Virus record (IMG/VR): IMGVR_UViG_3300050821_023249
Coordinates: 1-59,385 of that record
DNA: 59,385 nt
Origin: a virus
Direction: 5' to 3' (one strand)
Part shown: positions 16,301-25,391 of the stretch, piece by piece
Numbering within the stretch: position 1 is the first letter of the stretch
Layout of the letters: the number at the start of each line of letters is the position of its first letter
Notes under the pieces: generated by a model
The model's input: only the letters and a program-made list of their open reading frames with translations
What the model was told of the DNA's origin: nothing
Database searches by the model: none
Position numbers and translations under genes: made by a program

Positions 16301-17236
16301 TTGGCGACAACCATAACAGTTGCAGGTTCGATAGGATGGAGTCAGGCATTTGTTGGATTCAAAGGCTTGGCTATTGGTGTGGGTTCCGAACCAGCCATCA
16401 GCACTGCGAATATCATCCTGCAAACAATTATCGGGCCCCCGTTTTCATGGAATTGGAATCGCGCAAGCGTAACTTTCACGACAACTGCGGGCACGCAGGA
16501 TTATGTTCAGGCAACTACTGGTTTCGGTTTCATCGAAAAAGGAAGTTACAAAATCCCCGCCGCAACAATTACGAACACAGCCGCAACAGGGGGCGTAGCC
16601 ACCTACACTTCCGCGAACACTTTCAAGGCTGGGGATTTAGTAACGGTAACGGGCACCACGAACGGTTCCGGTGTTTTCAATATAACGAATCAAACCGTCG
16701 CGACTGCGACTTCCTCGCAATTCACAGTGAATCTAAATGCGTCGGTGGTGAGCGCGGGAGACACGGGAACTGCCACGGTCGGAACCACCACGGAGATTTC
16801 CGAAGTGTTCAACATTTTGGGCACGGGAAACGAACTCGGCTCGCCAACAAAACTCGCGCCACAAAAAGACGACAACGCTGGAAACATTACGTACCGCCTG
16901 CTCCCGATTCCAGACCGCACGTATACGGTTGAAGTCATTTACCAACAGCGCCCGACTTCTCTAATCAATAACGTGAGCAACACTTGGGCTCCGATTCCCG
17001 ACCACTATTCTTATATCTACCAATGGGGATTTTTGGCGCTCATCTACGCCTACAACAACGACAGCCGATGGGCGCAAGCCAGCCAAAAATTCGTGGCCGG
17101 ACTTCTGGGCGCTGCGGAAGGGCTAGAAGAGGAAGAAAAAAACATCTTCCAGAACGCTTGGCTGAACACTATCACCGAACAGCAAGTCACATCCGCTAAG
17201 GCTCAACAGGGCGTGGGTTCCAGGCAAATAGAATAA
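16301..17236 (+). CDS. Tubular tail protein A-like (T7 gp11 type)
   Basis: 311 aa. TTG is the start: AAAGGA lies 7 nt upstream and the stop of the phosphatase gene abuts it. The N-terminus (EPAISTANIILQTI ... FSWNWNR ... GTQDYVQ) and the C-terminal PIPDHYSYIYQWGFLALIYA segment match the paralogue at 11855. Residues about 92-163 are an inserted beta module (TYTSANTFKAGDLVTVTGTT, TVNLNA, AGDTG) that recurs in the following 1394-aa protein. It starts the classical pair of tubular tail A and B genes. Confidence 0.8.
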   Translation: MATTITVAGSIGWSQAFVGFKGLAIGVGSEPAISTANIILQTIIGPPFSWNWNRASVTFTTTAGTQDYVQATTGFGFIEKGSYKIPAATITNTAATGGVATYTSANTFKAGDLVTVTGTTNGSGVFNITNQTVATATSSQFTVNLNASVVSAGDTGTATVGTTTEISEVFNILGTGNELGSPTKLAPQKDDNAGNITYRLLPIPDRTYTVEVIYQQRPTSLINNVSNTWAPIPDHYSYIYQWGFLALIYAYNNDSRWAQASQKFVAGLLGAAEGLEEEEKNIFQNAWLNTITEQQVTSAKAQQGVGSRQIE

Positions 17237-20200
17237 TGAGTACATCTCTTCAAGCCGCGGGCGCTCACGCTGAAAAAGACACGCGCTGGGCACCGATTTT
17301 CACAAACAGATTTTTTCTGGGCCTAGTAACAAACAGGAATCCTCTGCGCAGTCCCGTGGGTGTGATTTACGAACAATACTATCACCTCGGCGGAACGGAC
17401 GCACTCATCGGCGGCGTAAACGTAGAAATTTCCCCAAGGCTTACAATTGCTCGGCGTCCAGGAAATACGGCGGGACTTTCCACTTTTATTTCATCCGCAA
17501 ATATTCCCGATGTGCCCGATTCGTTTTTCTCTTTCCACGAAATCGGCGGAAATATTCGAGTAATTGCGGACACACCTTCTGCGATTTATTTAATCGGCGG
17601 ATTCGCGAATGGTTCCGGCACCGCTTCGCAAGGCGTGATTCCGATTTTCACAAAAGCATCTGGAGCAGGCCAAAGTTTTTTTCAAGGCGTCGGGCAATCG
17701 CTTTATTTCAGCGACGCGAAAGAGCAGCAAAAATGGCTGGATTTTGGCGCAGGAAATCCTGGAAATAGTTTCGCAGCCATCACGAACACGGCTCTGACCA
17801 GTAATGTCGCCACGATTTCATCCATAAATAACTTTGCGCCCGGCCAAACGGTTGTACTTACGCAGACCACGAACGGTTCTGGCGCATTCAACGGCACTTT
17901 CGTAGTGACCGCCGCGAACACCACGCAATTCCAGTTCGCGCTCACCCACGCAAATATTGCATCGGCACCCGATACAGGCTTCGCGAACGGAACATGGAAC
18001 TGGGGAATTGTCGCGCCGCTTAGTGCGCCAACTCTAAATATCGTGGCGTCTGGATCCGCCGCAACTACATGGCAAGCCAGCACAGTTTTTTCCACCATGG
18101 GATTGATTGTTGATGCTAACGGAAATGTCCAGCAATTAACATCTGTAAATGCCCTCGGCGGAAACAATACACAGTTCGGCACAACCGGAAACGGTAATCC
18201 CAATTGGAACCAAACTCCGGGCGGAACCACCACGGACAATACAATTACGTGGACCAACTGGGGTCCGATTGGTGTTTGGTCTGCGCACGCAACTTTTCTA
18301 AACGATTCGATTGGTGGAACTCTTACCCAACCCGCAGTAATTTTTGACCCGAAAACTGGACACATTCAAGTCAACGGTGCCCCAGGTGGGGCGTCTGGAG
18401 TCACAGGCGGAAGTTACCCGAACTTTACAGGCACGCTTTACAGTTTCATCTGGGATGGCACGGTCAAGTGGTTCGACATTGGTGCTCCCGCACTCTGGCA
18501 AGGCAGTCATGCGTATGCGGCTTACCTAAACAATAGTCCCACCACGACTGCACACGCCGTAGCGGAACCGACTTTACCACCTAGCACGCAAACAATTTTT
18601 TGGCAAATTTCGGGCGGCGGAACCTCGGGTGCGAGCGGGACTCAGCCACCATTTTCCACGACCGTTGGAAATATCACATCTGATAACCAATTGACTTGGA
18701 TTGATCTTGGAACCGCAACATGGGCTGCGTCCACAAATTACACTCAGTGGACGGGCACGGCTCCAGTTTTTAGCGTTATCAAAGACACAAATGGTAATAT
18801 GCAAGTTTGTGTTGTCAGCGGAACTTCTGGTGCGAATCAGCCTCTCCCGCAGTGGATAGCCGCCCACGCCTATGCTCTGAACACCCAAATCGTAGACTCA
18901 AATTTGTTTGTTCAGAAAGTGACAACGAACGGAACCTCAGGTTCATCGAAAACTCTGAGCAATTCCGCCCTGACTTCGGGAATCGCAACTTATACGAGCG
19001 CAGCCCATGGATTTTCGGCGGGCCAGTTCGTAACTGTAACGGGCAGTACGAACAACGCAGCCTTCAATGTCACGAACGGTCTTATTGTAAGCACGACCAC
19101 AAACACCTTTACGGTAAATATCGCGCACGACAATATCGCATCTGCCGGAGATGTTGGAACTGCGGTGGCCGGGCCAACATGGAACACGACCCCGGGCGGA
19201 ACCACTACAGATGGCACAGTCACTTGGACAAACCAAGGAATCGAGAATGCCGGGGGTCGCCCAGCCGCGTGGGGGTTCAATTACGGCGACACTACGCCCG
19301 ATGGCACTGCAAAATGGGTGTGCGTAGGCCCGCCAGTTACTTGGGCTGCCAGTACACAATGGCATCTGCCGTCTGCGGGTTTCGCGCCACCAACGGCTTC
19401 CCAGCCCTACGGTGGGTCGGAAGTCAGCACAAACGGATTCGTGCAAGCTGTGATTCAATCTGGAAAATCTGCGGCGTCTCCGACTCCGAGTTTTTCCGCT
19501 ACGATTGGAAATTTCGTACTGGATCCTAGCACGGTCAATAATCAAATTATCTGGCGGAATATTTCTGCATTCAGCCAAAACTCATTGGCGTTCCAAAAAG
19601 GCTATGGCTACGTTTACTCTTTCAAATCTCGAACCGTAACAGATTTGTACGCTCCGCAAGCTACTGGTGGTGGCGGTGTTTTACTCGGGCAATCTGCGTC
19701 TACGCCAAGTCCTTTGGTGGACCAAGGGACAACTCCGACAGGCAGCGCGGACGGCACCGTTTCTACTTCTTCGCCAAGCGTTCAAATGGCCGTAGGCGTC
19801 AATTCCGGTTCCGTAATTTACGTGAGTGGAAAAGGCAGTCTGGATCCTCAGGTTGATACTATCTCTATTTTCCGGACATTTGACGGCGGTGCGACATTCT
19901 TCTGGCTCACGGATATCAAGGCACCTGCGCCAGTTGGCGGCATTGCCCAACCATGGACTTTTGCGGATTTTTTGCCGGACGTGGCGAGCAATCTTTTCTC
20001 CGGTTTGAACACCTTAGTTTTGGCTCCGATTAACCACGCCAGCGATCCCCCGCTCGCGGGAGCGGTGAATCTCACGCAATATTTCGGGCGTATTTTCTAC
20101 AGTGTCGGTTCAACTGTGTACTGCTCGCAAGGTCCGAATGTCGGCGGGTCGAGTCAGCCTCCAGGAAACGGCTACACACAATTCAACCCCGGGCAGTTCT

Positions 20201-21420
20201 GGACATTCCCACAACAGGTGTCTAGGTTAGTTCCCACACAGGTCGGACTCCTAACTTTTACCACGTCCGATGTCGGAATTATTTCTGGCGGGCCGAATAT
20301 TCTGACCCTGTTTTCAAACCTCTATATCCAGGGTCTTGGCCTGTCCACCTATAACGGATTGGCCGTGCGCGGCGGACTTATTGATTTATTCACTGCGGAC
20401 AGCCAAGTTGTTACTCTGGATCCGAACGCGGGCGGCTCGAAAGTTGGGTTTCCGATTGGCGACCAGTTTTTCAAATTCGGCTCCCAGACAACCACATATT
20501 CGCCTTCGACTGCGTACGTGGCATTTCACACACAGGGTTTGAACGACGAGGCTCTGTTCGTCGCGGATGGTTCTACCGGATGGTTCCGCGGAGTCACCAG
20601 CCTCGCACCAGATTCCGCAATCAGCGGGCCTGTGTGGAGTCCTAAAGCAAATATTGTTGGTGGCACAAAAGCCATTGCTTCGCTCGAAGTTTCACCCGGC
20701 CAGCACGCGCTTTTGCTGGGAGCCACGACTTCAAATCAACCAGTTCTTGTCCGTGACTCTACGTACACGACCTTTTCGGATAATAGTTCTGCGTATCCTG
20801 CGAACTTTATTTTCGGGTCCATGGTGCTCGCGAATCCCGGACAACTAGCGGAAATTGGATTCATCACCTGCGAATTCTACAAGGTCGGCACGTCCCCGAA
20901 ACTCTCCATTCTGTTGGATGAGGTAGTGGATTCCGTTCTATCAATTTTTGCAGCGGTACAAAGCGCGGGCAACACAACCTACACTTTCACACTCACGTCC
21001 GGATTTACGCCCGTGGTCGGGGACGATGTGAATATTACCGGAATGGCCGACGCCGGAAACAACGGGACTTTTGTTATCAATTCTTTGGGTGCGGGTACTT
21101 TTACGGTTGCGAATCCAAACGGAGTTACGCGGTCGGGACAAACCGGGGCAAGCACGAGTTTCGAAGATTTGTCCGCGTACGTAGCAACTGCAACAGGTCT
21201 GCCTCCGCAGGATTCTCCGTGGCGCTACGGACTCACCCTGACGGGAACTAGCTTGTACACAAACCGATATTATATGCAACAAAGCATCGGTGGAGGAATT
21301 CCGCCGCAAGGAACCTTCTGCCGTCATTGCCAAGTGCGGGTAGATTTTGGCTCGACCGACACCGTGCAAAACGAAATTTTAACGCAAAGCCTGTATGGTG
21401 CCCATTGGAACGAGATTTAG
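17236..21420 (+). CDS. Large tail hub protein (tubular tail B-like) with repeat modules
   Basis: 1394 aa. The N-terminal 180 residues and the region about 800-1230 look like the T7 gp12-type hub (TNRFFLGLVTNRNPL; SRLVPTQVGLLTFTTSDVGI; GLSTYNGLAVRGG). Between them are at least four Trp-rich repeats of the form W-A-T-Y, D-NGN-Q-V, GTSG, P-W, TTTDGTVTWTN-G. Beta modules of a second type lie near residues 182-254, 574-650 and 1238-1309. The second-type module at 574-650 is placed inside one of the Trp repeats. Such modules commonly bind glycans on the cell surface. ATG overlaps the previous stop. Confidence 0.82.
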   Translation: MSTSLQAAGAHAEKDTRWAPIFTNRFFLGLVTNRNPLRSPVGVIYEQYYHLGGTDALIGGVNVEISPRLTIARRPGNTAGLSTFISSANIPDVPDSFFSFHEIGGNIRVIADTPSAIYLIGGFANGSGTASQGVIPIFTKASGAGQSFFQGVGQSLYFSDAKEQQKWLDFGAGNPGNSFAAITNTALTSNVATISSINNFAPGQTVVLTQTTNGSGAFNGTFVVTAANTTQFQFALTHANIASAPDTGFANGTWNWGIVAPLSAPTLNIVASGSAATTWQASTVFSTMGLIVDANGNVQQLTSVNALGGNNTQFGTTGNGNPNWNQTPGGTTTDNTITWTNWGPIGVWSAHATFLNDSIGGTLTQPAVIFDPKTGHIQVNGAPGGASGVTGGSYPNFTGTLYSFIWDGTVKWFDIGAPALWQGSHAYAAYLNNSPTTTAHAVAEPTLPPSTQTIFWQISGGGTSGASGTQPPFSTTVGNITSDNQLTWIDLGTATWAASTNYTQWTGTAPVFSVIKDTNGNMQVCVVSGTSGANQPLPQWIAAHAYALNTQIVDSNLFVQKVTTNGTSGSSKTLSNSALTSGIATYTSAAHGFSAGQFVTVTGSTNNAAFNVTNGLIVSTTTNTFTVNIAHDNIASAGDVGTAVAGPTWNTTPGGTTTDGTVTWTNQGIENAGGRPAAWGFNYGDTTPDGTAKWVCVGPPVTWAASTQWHLPSAGFAPPTASQPYGGSEVSTNGFVQAVIQSGKSAASPTPSFSATIGNFVLDPSTVNNQIIWRNISAFSQNSLAFQKGYGYVYSFKSRTVTDLYAPQATGGGGVLLGQSASTPSPLVDQGTTPTGSADGTVSTSSPSVQMAVGVNSGSVIYVSGKGSLDPQVDTISIFRTFDGGATFFWLTDIKAPAPVGGIAQPWTFADFLPDVASNLFSGLNTLVLAPINHASDPPLAGAVNLTQYFGRIFYSVGSTVYCSQGPNVGGSSQPPGNGYTQFNPGQFWTFPQQVSRLVPTQVGLLTFTTSDVGIISGGPNILTLFSNLYIQGLGLSTYNGLAVRGGLIDLFTADSQVVTLDPNAGGSKVGFPIGDQFFKFGSQTTTYSPSTAYVAFHTQGLNDEALFVADGSTGWFRGVTSLAPDSAISGPVWSPKANIVGGTKAIASLEVSPGQHALLLGATTSNQPVLVRDSTYTTFSDNSSAYPANFIFGSMVLANPGQLAEIGFITCEFYKVGTSPKLSILLDEVVDSVLSIFAAVQSAGNTTYTFTLTSGFTPVVGDDVNITGMADAGNNGTFVINSLGAGTFTVANPNGVTRSGQTGASTSFEDLSAYVATATGLPPQDSPWRYGLTLTGTSLYTNRYYMQQSIGGGIPPQGTFCRHCQVRVDFGSTDTVQNEILTQSLYGAHWNEI

Positions 21421-21465
21421 CGCCCGACGCGCACGGTTTCAGGTTGTTTTTCTGGAACAGGAGCC

Positions 21466-22326
21466 TCAATCTTCCTCGGCATCGGGGTTCTTATCGGCTC
21501 CGAAATTCCAGTTCTCTTCGTCGTCCCGGTATTCATAACCATCCTCCTCTGGATTGTATAGCAAAGTTGGTTGCTCAACGAAAATCGGCACTCGGTAGGT
21601 TCGCAGAAAATCTAGCGTATCGGGACTGATTTCTCGGGCATAATTTCTGGTTAGATAGAATCGCTTCGGGTAGGCATACTGGGCACGCCAGCCTTGGTCG
21701 CCGCGAACATAACGGCCCCAACCATAAACCTGTCCGTAGATTCCCTTATATGTGGCACTGATAACTTCATCTAGGGTATCTTTAGCGTAGATTCCGCAGG
21801 AGCAGAATTCGGCGGGAACATTGTGTACAGGTGGGGCAGGAAGGATTCCCGCAGGATCAAAAACAGACGCTCGCCCCAGCGTGTTTCCCTCGGCTTTTCC
21901 GCAGTACGCGACCATCGGAATTCCAGGTCGCAAAAGATGCTTTTCATCGTCGTCGAAGAAGCTATTTTGCGAACGCAGGGCCATCTTTTTCAAATCTAAT
22001 TTCCACGCTCGCCAGCCAACTAAGGCTTCCATCATGTTGGTTTCGAATGGTTCGGAATCAGGTTTGTGTTCTCGCAAGGGCGGGGGAGAAAAGATTGAGT
22101 GGTTAAATTTGTAACTTACCCAACCGGCGACGATATGAGCGTTCACGGGTTGAGTAAACTGAGCCTTCAGTGATTCTACCATCTCTTTTGGATAATAGAT
22201 TACGTCCCCCGTCATTTTGGTGTCTGGTTCTTTCATCTCCATCAAATCGGGTAAAGGTTCTTTGGATGGCGGGATACCGAATTCCGCACGAATCCGGTCG
22301 CTTAGTTTTTTAAGATTCTCAAACAT
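21466..22326 (-). CDS. Unknown cargo protein with GWRAW / CSCGIYA motifs
   Basis: 286 aa from ATG 22324-22326. Residues about 105-260 carry GWRAWKLD, CSCGIYAKD, then GQVYGWGRYV and GWRAQYAYPKRFYL. I recall these as conserved blocks of an uncharacterised family in bacteria, phages and plasmids. Function unknown. An isolated minus-strand gene among tail genes, with a promoter that overlaps a palindrome variant and would give an almost leaderless mRNA. The C-terminus is strongly acidic. Confidence 0.7.
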   Translation of the reverse strand: MFENLKKLSDRIRAEFGIPPSKEPLPDLMEMKEPDTKMTGDVIYYPKEMVESLKAQFTQPVNAHIVAGWVSYKFNHSIFSPPPLREHKPDSEPFETNMMEALVGWRAWKLDLKKMALRSQNSFFDDDEKHLLRPGIPMVAYCGKAEGNTLGRASVFDPAGILPAPPVHNVPAEFCSCGIYAKDTLDEVISATYKGIYGQVYGWGRYVRGDQGWRAQYAYPKRFYLTRNYAREISPDTLDFLRTYRVPIFVEQPTLLYNPEEDGYEYRDDEENWNFGADKNPDAEED

Positions 22327-22332
22327 GGAGAT

Positions 22333-22361
22333 ATGTTCACATACGGAACGGAGTTTGTCAA
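22333..22361 (-). promoter_or_regulatory. Promoter with overlapping palindromic operator
   Basis: Minus-strand TTGACA (22356-22361), 17 nt, GAACAT (22333-22338); GTTCACATACGGAAC (22335-22349) overlaps the -10 box. Same geometry as at 14250-14278. Only 6 nt separate the -10 box from ATG 22326. Confidence 0.55.
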
Positions 22362-23673
22362 GCCCAAAATGGCCTCGATTTCTAAAAATCGCCAAACCGC
22401 ACAGGATATGATTAACGCAGGAAAACTAGTCCCTGCGCCGAATCCGATTGCGGATAAACCGCCTACTCCGGTTTCCCAGATCGCGACTAATCCGCTGTCT
22501 CCAAATCCATATCTGCGAACACCTCTGCCTGCTTCGTACTCGCAGCAACCCGACCAGCAAAGACAGTGGCAAAATAACGGGTCTATTCCACAAGTTCGAA
22601 TTCCGCCCACAAGTTTGACTTCGAATCCAATCGTAGGTGCGCAGGCCGCTTCTCAGAGCATCGTAATTCAGGAAACTGCAACAAACGTTGCTACGGTGAT
22701 TCCACCGCTGCGAATTCCTATCAACAAACAGACGGGAACTTCGTACATTATTCAACCGTCCGATTTAAATACGCTGGTTACTTTTTCGAACAATTCGGGC
22801 GGAACTATTTTTCTTCCTAGCCCGAGCGGAAACGCCAGCGGATTCGTACAGTTAATTTTCAAATCCTACGCGAACCCAACAAGTCCCGCAACAGGTGTAA
22901 CCGGAAATATTACGCTCACGACCGGAAACGCGGCTTTCGTGATTCTCGAATACGGTGGTGGCGGAACTAACGTCGGTGCAACTAGCGTTACGGACACTCT
23001 AGGAAATACGTACACTCCTTTCGACGGAGCGTTCCGTTTGCATTCTTTCGATGCCGCGTTTTTTTCGGGTTTGGGCGTCAATCTCGAAATTTGGTACTCC
23101 ACAGGAATTACAGGCGGCACAACGCAAATTTCCGCGGCTCCCGGGCTCGCGGGAGGTTATCTAAATATTTACGTTCTTGAGTACGCGGGAATTCCAGTGT
23201 CCAGTGCAATTATTGCGTACGGGAACAATTTCAGCGGCACTACAGCTTCGTCTCCTCTGACATTAACGACTACAGCTACGGGTGTGGGAAGCAACGATAT
23301 CGTCATCGGCATCATGGCAAATGATGCGGGCACGGGAACGGGAAGCAGTTTAACCACTCGAATCACCCCGGGTGGACTTTCCTACATTGGCGATCAGCCA
23401 TCTACTTCACCCGTTGCGAACGTAACGATGAGTTTCACGGGTACGGTAAATTACGCCGGGGTTGCCGCGGTGATGCAGATTTTGCCAGCAATGGGAGCGT
23501 TAATTCTCCCGACGTTTTGGTATTGCTGGATTGAGAACACAGGTTCGGGAACTTTCACCTTCCAGTCTCTATCCAAAATAGACGGAGCTTCGGCCAACCT
23601 TACAAGTTTGGCTCAGAACAAAGGTTTGTTGCTGGTTTTTGACGGTGCAAATTACTACACAATGCGCGGGTAA
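22333..23673 (+). CDS. Tail fibre / receptor-binding-like protein
   Basis: 446 aa if ATG 22333 is used (GGAG two bases upstream); ATG 22369 (MASISKN) is the alternative. The first 120 residues are a Pro/Asn/Ser-rich linker. Residues about 195-380 form a beta domain with SVTDTLGNTYTPF, EIWYSTGI, LEYAGI and DIVIGIMAND blocks, known from phage and bacterial surface proteins. The C-terminus (WIENTGSGTFTFQS, FDGANYYTM) looks like a fibre tip. An adhesin role is inferred from composition and position. Confidence 0.68.
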   Translation: MFTYGTEFVKPKMASISKNRQTAQDMINAGKLVPAPNPIADKPPTPVSQIATNPLSPNPYLRTPLPASYSQQPDQQRQWQNNGSIPQVRIPPTSLTSNPIVGAQAASQSIVIQETATNVATVIPPLRIPINKQTGTSYIIQPSDLNTLVTFSNNSGGTIFLPSPSGNASGFVQLIFKSYANPTSPATGVTGNITLTTGNAAFVILEYGGGGTNVGATSVTDTLGNTYTPFDGAFRLHSFDAAFFSGLGVNLEIWYSTGITGGTTQISAAPGLAGGYLNIYVLEYAGIPVSSAIIAYGNNFSGTTASSPLTLTTTATGVGSNDIVIGIMANDAGTGTGSSLTTRITPGGLSYIGDQPSTSPVANVTMSFTGTVNYAGVAAVMQILPAMGALILPTFWYCWIENTGSGTFTFQSLSKIDGASANLTSLAQNKGLLLVFDGANYYTMRG

Positions 23674-23685
23674 CACAAGGAAAAT

Positions 23686-23925
23686 ATGAACGGGGATGCA
23701 CTGGAATTGATGAAAGAACTTGGCCGAATCCACGCCGATCTGAAACAAGACATCGGAGGCGTACGAACCGATCTAGCGGGATTCAAAGGCAGTATCGAAG
23801 CCCGAGTTGGCGGTTTAGAAAAAGATGTCAAGGATGAGAAATTCTGGAACAACGTGAAAGCTGCGACTGGACCATTCATGGTTTTGCTCCATGTCGGTGC
23901 TAAAAAAATCGGGATTAACATCTAG
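23686..23925 (+). CDS. Small coiled-coil protein with C-terminal hydrophobic segment
   Basis: 79 aa. Residues 5-52 form a charged coiled coil, and about 58-72 (AATGPFMVLLHVGA) are hydrophobic. This layout recalls XhlA-type holin accessory proteins, but it could equally be a virion protein. AAGGA lies 6 nt before ATG. Confidence 0.6.
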   Translation: MNGDALELMKELGRIHADLKQDIGGVRTDLAGFKGSIEARVGGLEKDVKDEKFWNNVKAATGPFMVLLHVGAKKIGINI

Positions 23926-23927
23926 CC

Positions 23928-24314
23928 ATGCTCAAATCGCGCTCCGTAACTGAGAAGGACCGCACGAAATTAGAAGAGTGGATATCTGCCGATTCGGACC
24001 ACTCCGAAAAATGTAAACCAGATTTTTGGATTGCGCACGAAGATGGTGTTCGGCAATTCGCAATTCAGGATGAGCACGGCGATATTTTTTTCGTCCGGGC
24101 CGAAAACGTGTTACGCCTCCATATCCAGTTCGCGCCAAATCAGCGGATTCGCACGGCCAAAGCGATTGACGAATTCACTCCACTGATTGCGGCAGGAGCC
24201 AAAAAAGAGCGATACAAGCAACTAATTTTTGAATCCGTATTCAAACCTCTCATCAAATTTTTAGAAAAGCGCGGCTTTCATGCCAGCCCCGCAGAACAGG
24301 TCCACGATTTATGA
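23928..24314 (+). CDS. GNAT-like virion-cluster protein, copy 1
   Basis: 128 aa. Blocks QDEHGDIFFVRAENVLRLHI-QFAP, R-AKAIDEF and the final FLEKRGFHAS match the order in the next gene. The pattern (acidic DE-G, V/I-R-Q-NP, helix, GF near the end) resembles degenerate GNAT acetyltransferase domains found in podovirus internal-virion gene clusters. The catalytic activity is doubtful. Confidence 0.65.
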   Translation: MLKSRSVTEKDRTKLEEWISADSDHSEKCKPDFWIAHEDGVRQFAIQDEHGDIFFVRAENVLRLHIQFAPNQRIRTAKAIDEFTPLIAAGAKKERYKQLIFESVFKPLIKFLEKRGFHASPAEQVHDL

Positions 24315-24688
24315 TTTATGTCCGCAAAGTGAACAAAACCGATCCAGAAGGCCGAATCGCAGAAGAGTGGCTCGCGAACGACCCAGAACATCAAAAACTA
24401 GGTATCACGCCCGAACAAATCTGGGACGGAGAAGTCGCCCTTATTTATGACGAAGATGGACCAATTTACGCAATTCGTTTCCAAAAAGCCCTGCGGGTCG
24501 CCGTGCAATTCAATCCCCGAACCAAACTCAGAAACGCGAGAGCAGGTAAGGAAGTTGCTGAGTGGCTCCAAGGTTTGGCAAGGAACTCCAATTGTTCTGA
24601 AGTCATTGTGCGGGCAGGCGGTCGAGCCGCGAAATTCGTAAAGCGTCTCGGATTTTCGGATTTTGTAGGACAGTACCTAAAGGCATAA
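24311..24688 (+). CDS. GNAT-like virion-cluster protein, copy 2
   Basis: 125 aa, overlapping the previous stop by 4 nt. YDEDGPIYAIRFQKALRVAV-QFNP, R-ARAGKEVAEWL and KRLGF correspond to blocks of the upstream protein, so the two are tandem paralogues. A palindrome variant with two mismatches lies at 24320. Function unknown. Confidence 0.65.
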   Translation: MIYVRKVNKTDPEGRIAEEWLANDPEHQKLGITPEQIWDGEVALIYDEDGPIYAIRFQKALRVAVQFNPRTKLRNARAGKEVAEWLQGLARNSNCSEVIVRAGGRAAKFVKRLGFSDFVGQYLKA

Positions 24689-24691
24689 AAT

Positions 24692-25381
24692 ATGTGCGGA
24701 GCGAGTTCCCAGCAGAAATCAGCATTTGCCAACGAACAAAAAGTTTCTAATCTTTTGACCGAAGGGTTGCAGCAAATTGCCGGAGATAACCAGCTTATTC
24801 TCGGAAATTTGGTTAAAGGGTTAACTCCGATCCAAACTGCGGGGCCCAGCCAATTCGGATTCGCACCCGCGGAAGAAGCCGCCTTGCGTACGGACACAGC
24901 CGAACAATTGAACCAAGCAAGCGCCCAAACTGCAAATGCTGTTCGCGGGGCGGTCGCGTCCCGGGGTGGTGGAACAACCTATCTGCCTAGCGGTTCGGAA
25001 GCCTCGATTATCGGTTCGCTTGCACAGGATACCGCGGTAAAAGAAGCCGAAGCCCAATCCGCAATTACGGCAAAAGGTTACGACATTGGCCGACAGAATT
25101 GGGAGTTCGCCACGCAGGAACTAGCTACTGCGCCAGGTGAGCTTGAAAATCCGATTACGAACGCAGGAAGTGCAGCGAGCGGTGCAGCTAGTTCTGAAAT
25201 GCAAGGTGGAACCGCGATTACCGCTGCGAACCAAGCATGGGAGGGTCCAGTAGGGCAAATTATTGGTGGTGTGGCGGGCGGGGCTCTCAAGGGTGGAATT
25301 AACATTGGTGGAGGCGGGCCTGCAAATCTTCCGCTAAGTGATACCAGCGGTTCCACAAATCCAGGAACTGCGTACAGTTAA
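24692..25381 (+). CDS. Internal virion / DNA ejection protein (T7 gp14-like position)
   Basis: 229 aa. MCGASSQQKSA at the N-terminus, an Ala/Gln-rich helical middle (AEEAALRTDTAEQLNQAS) and a Gly/Ala-rich C-terminus with GPVGQIIGGVAGGALKGG, which may insert in a membrane. The size, composition and order before two large internal proteins fit the smallest ejection protein of podoviruses. AAAGG lies 8 nt before ATG. Confidence 0.65.
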   Translation: MCGASSQQKSAFANEQKVSNLLTEGLQQIAGDNQLILGNLVKGLTPIQTAGPSQFGFAPAEEAALRTDTAEQLNQASAQTANAVRGAVASRGGGTTYLPSGSEASIIGSLAQDTAVKEAEAQSAITAKGYDIGRQNWEFATQELATAPGELENPITNAGSAASGAASSEMQGGTAITAANQAWEGPVGQIIGGVAGGALKGGINIGGGGPANLPLSDTSGSTNPGTAYS

Positions 25382-25391
25382 GGCAAATGAC

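Noticed and set aside
16718-16735. Palindrome copy ATTCACAGTGAAT
   Set aside because: Arms are separated by one base rather than three and it lacks the final C; probably chance in a Thr/Asn-rich region.
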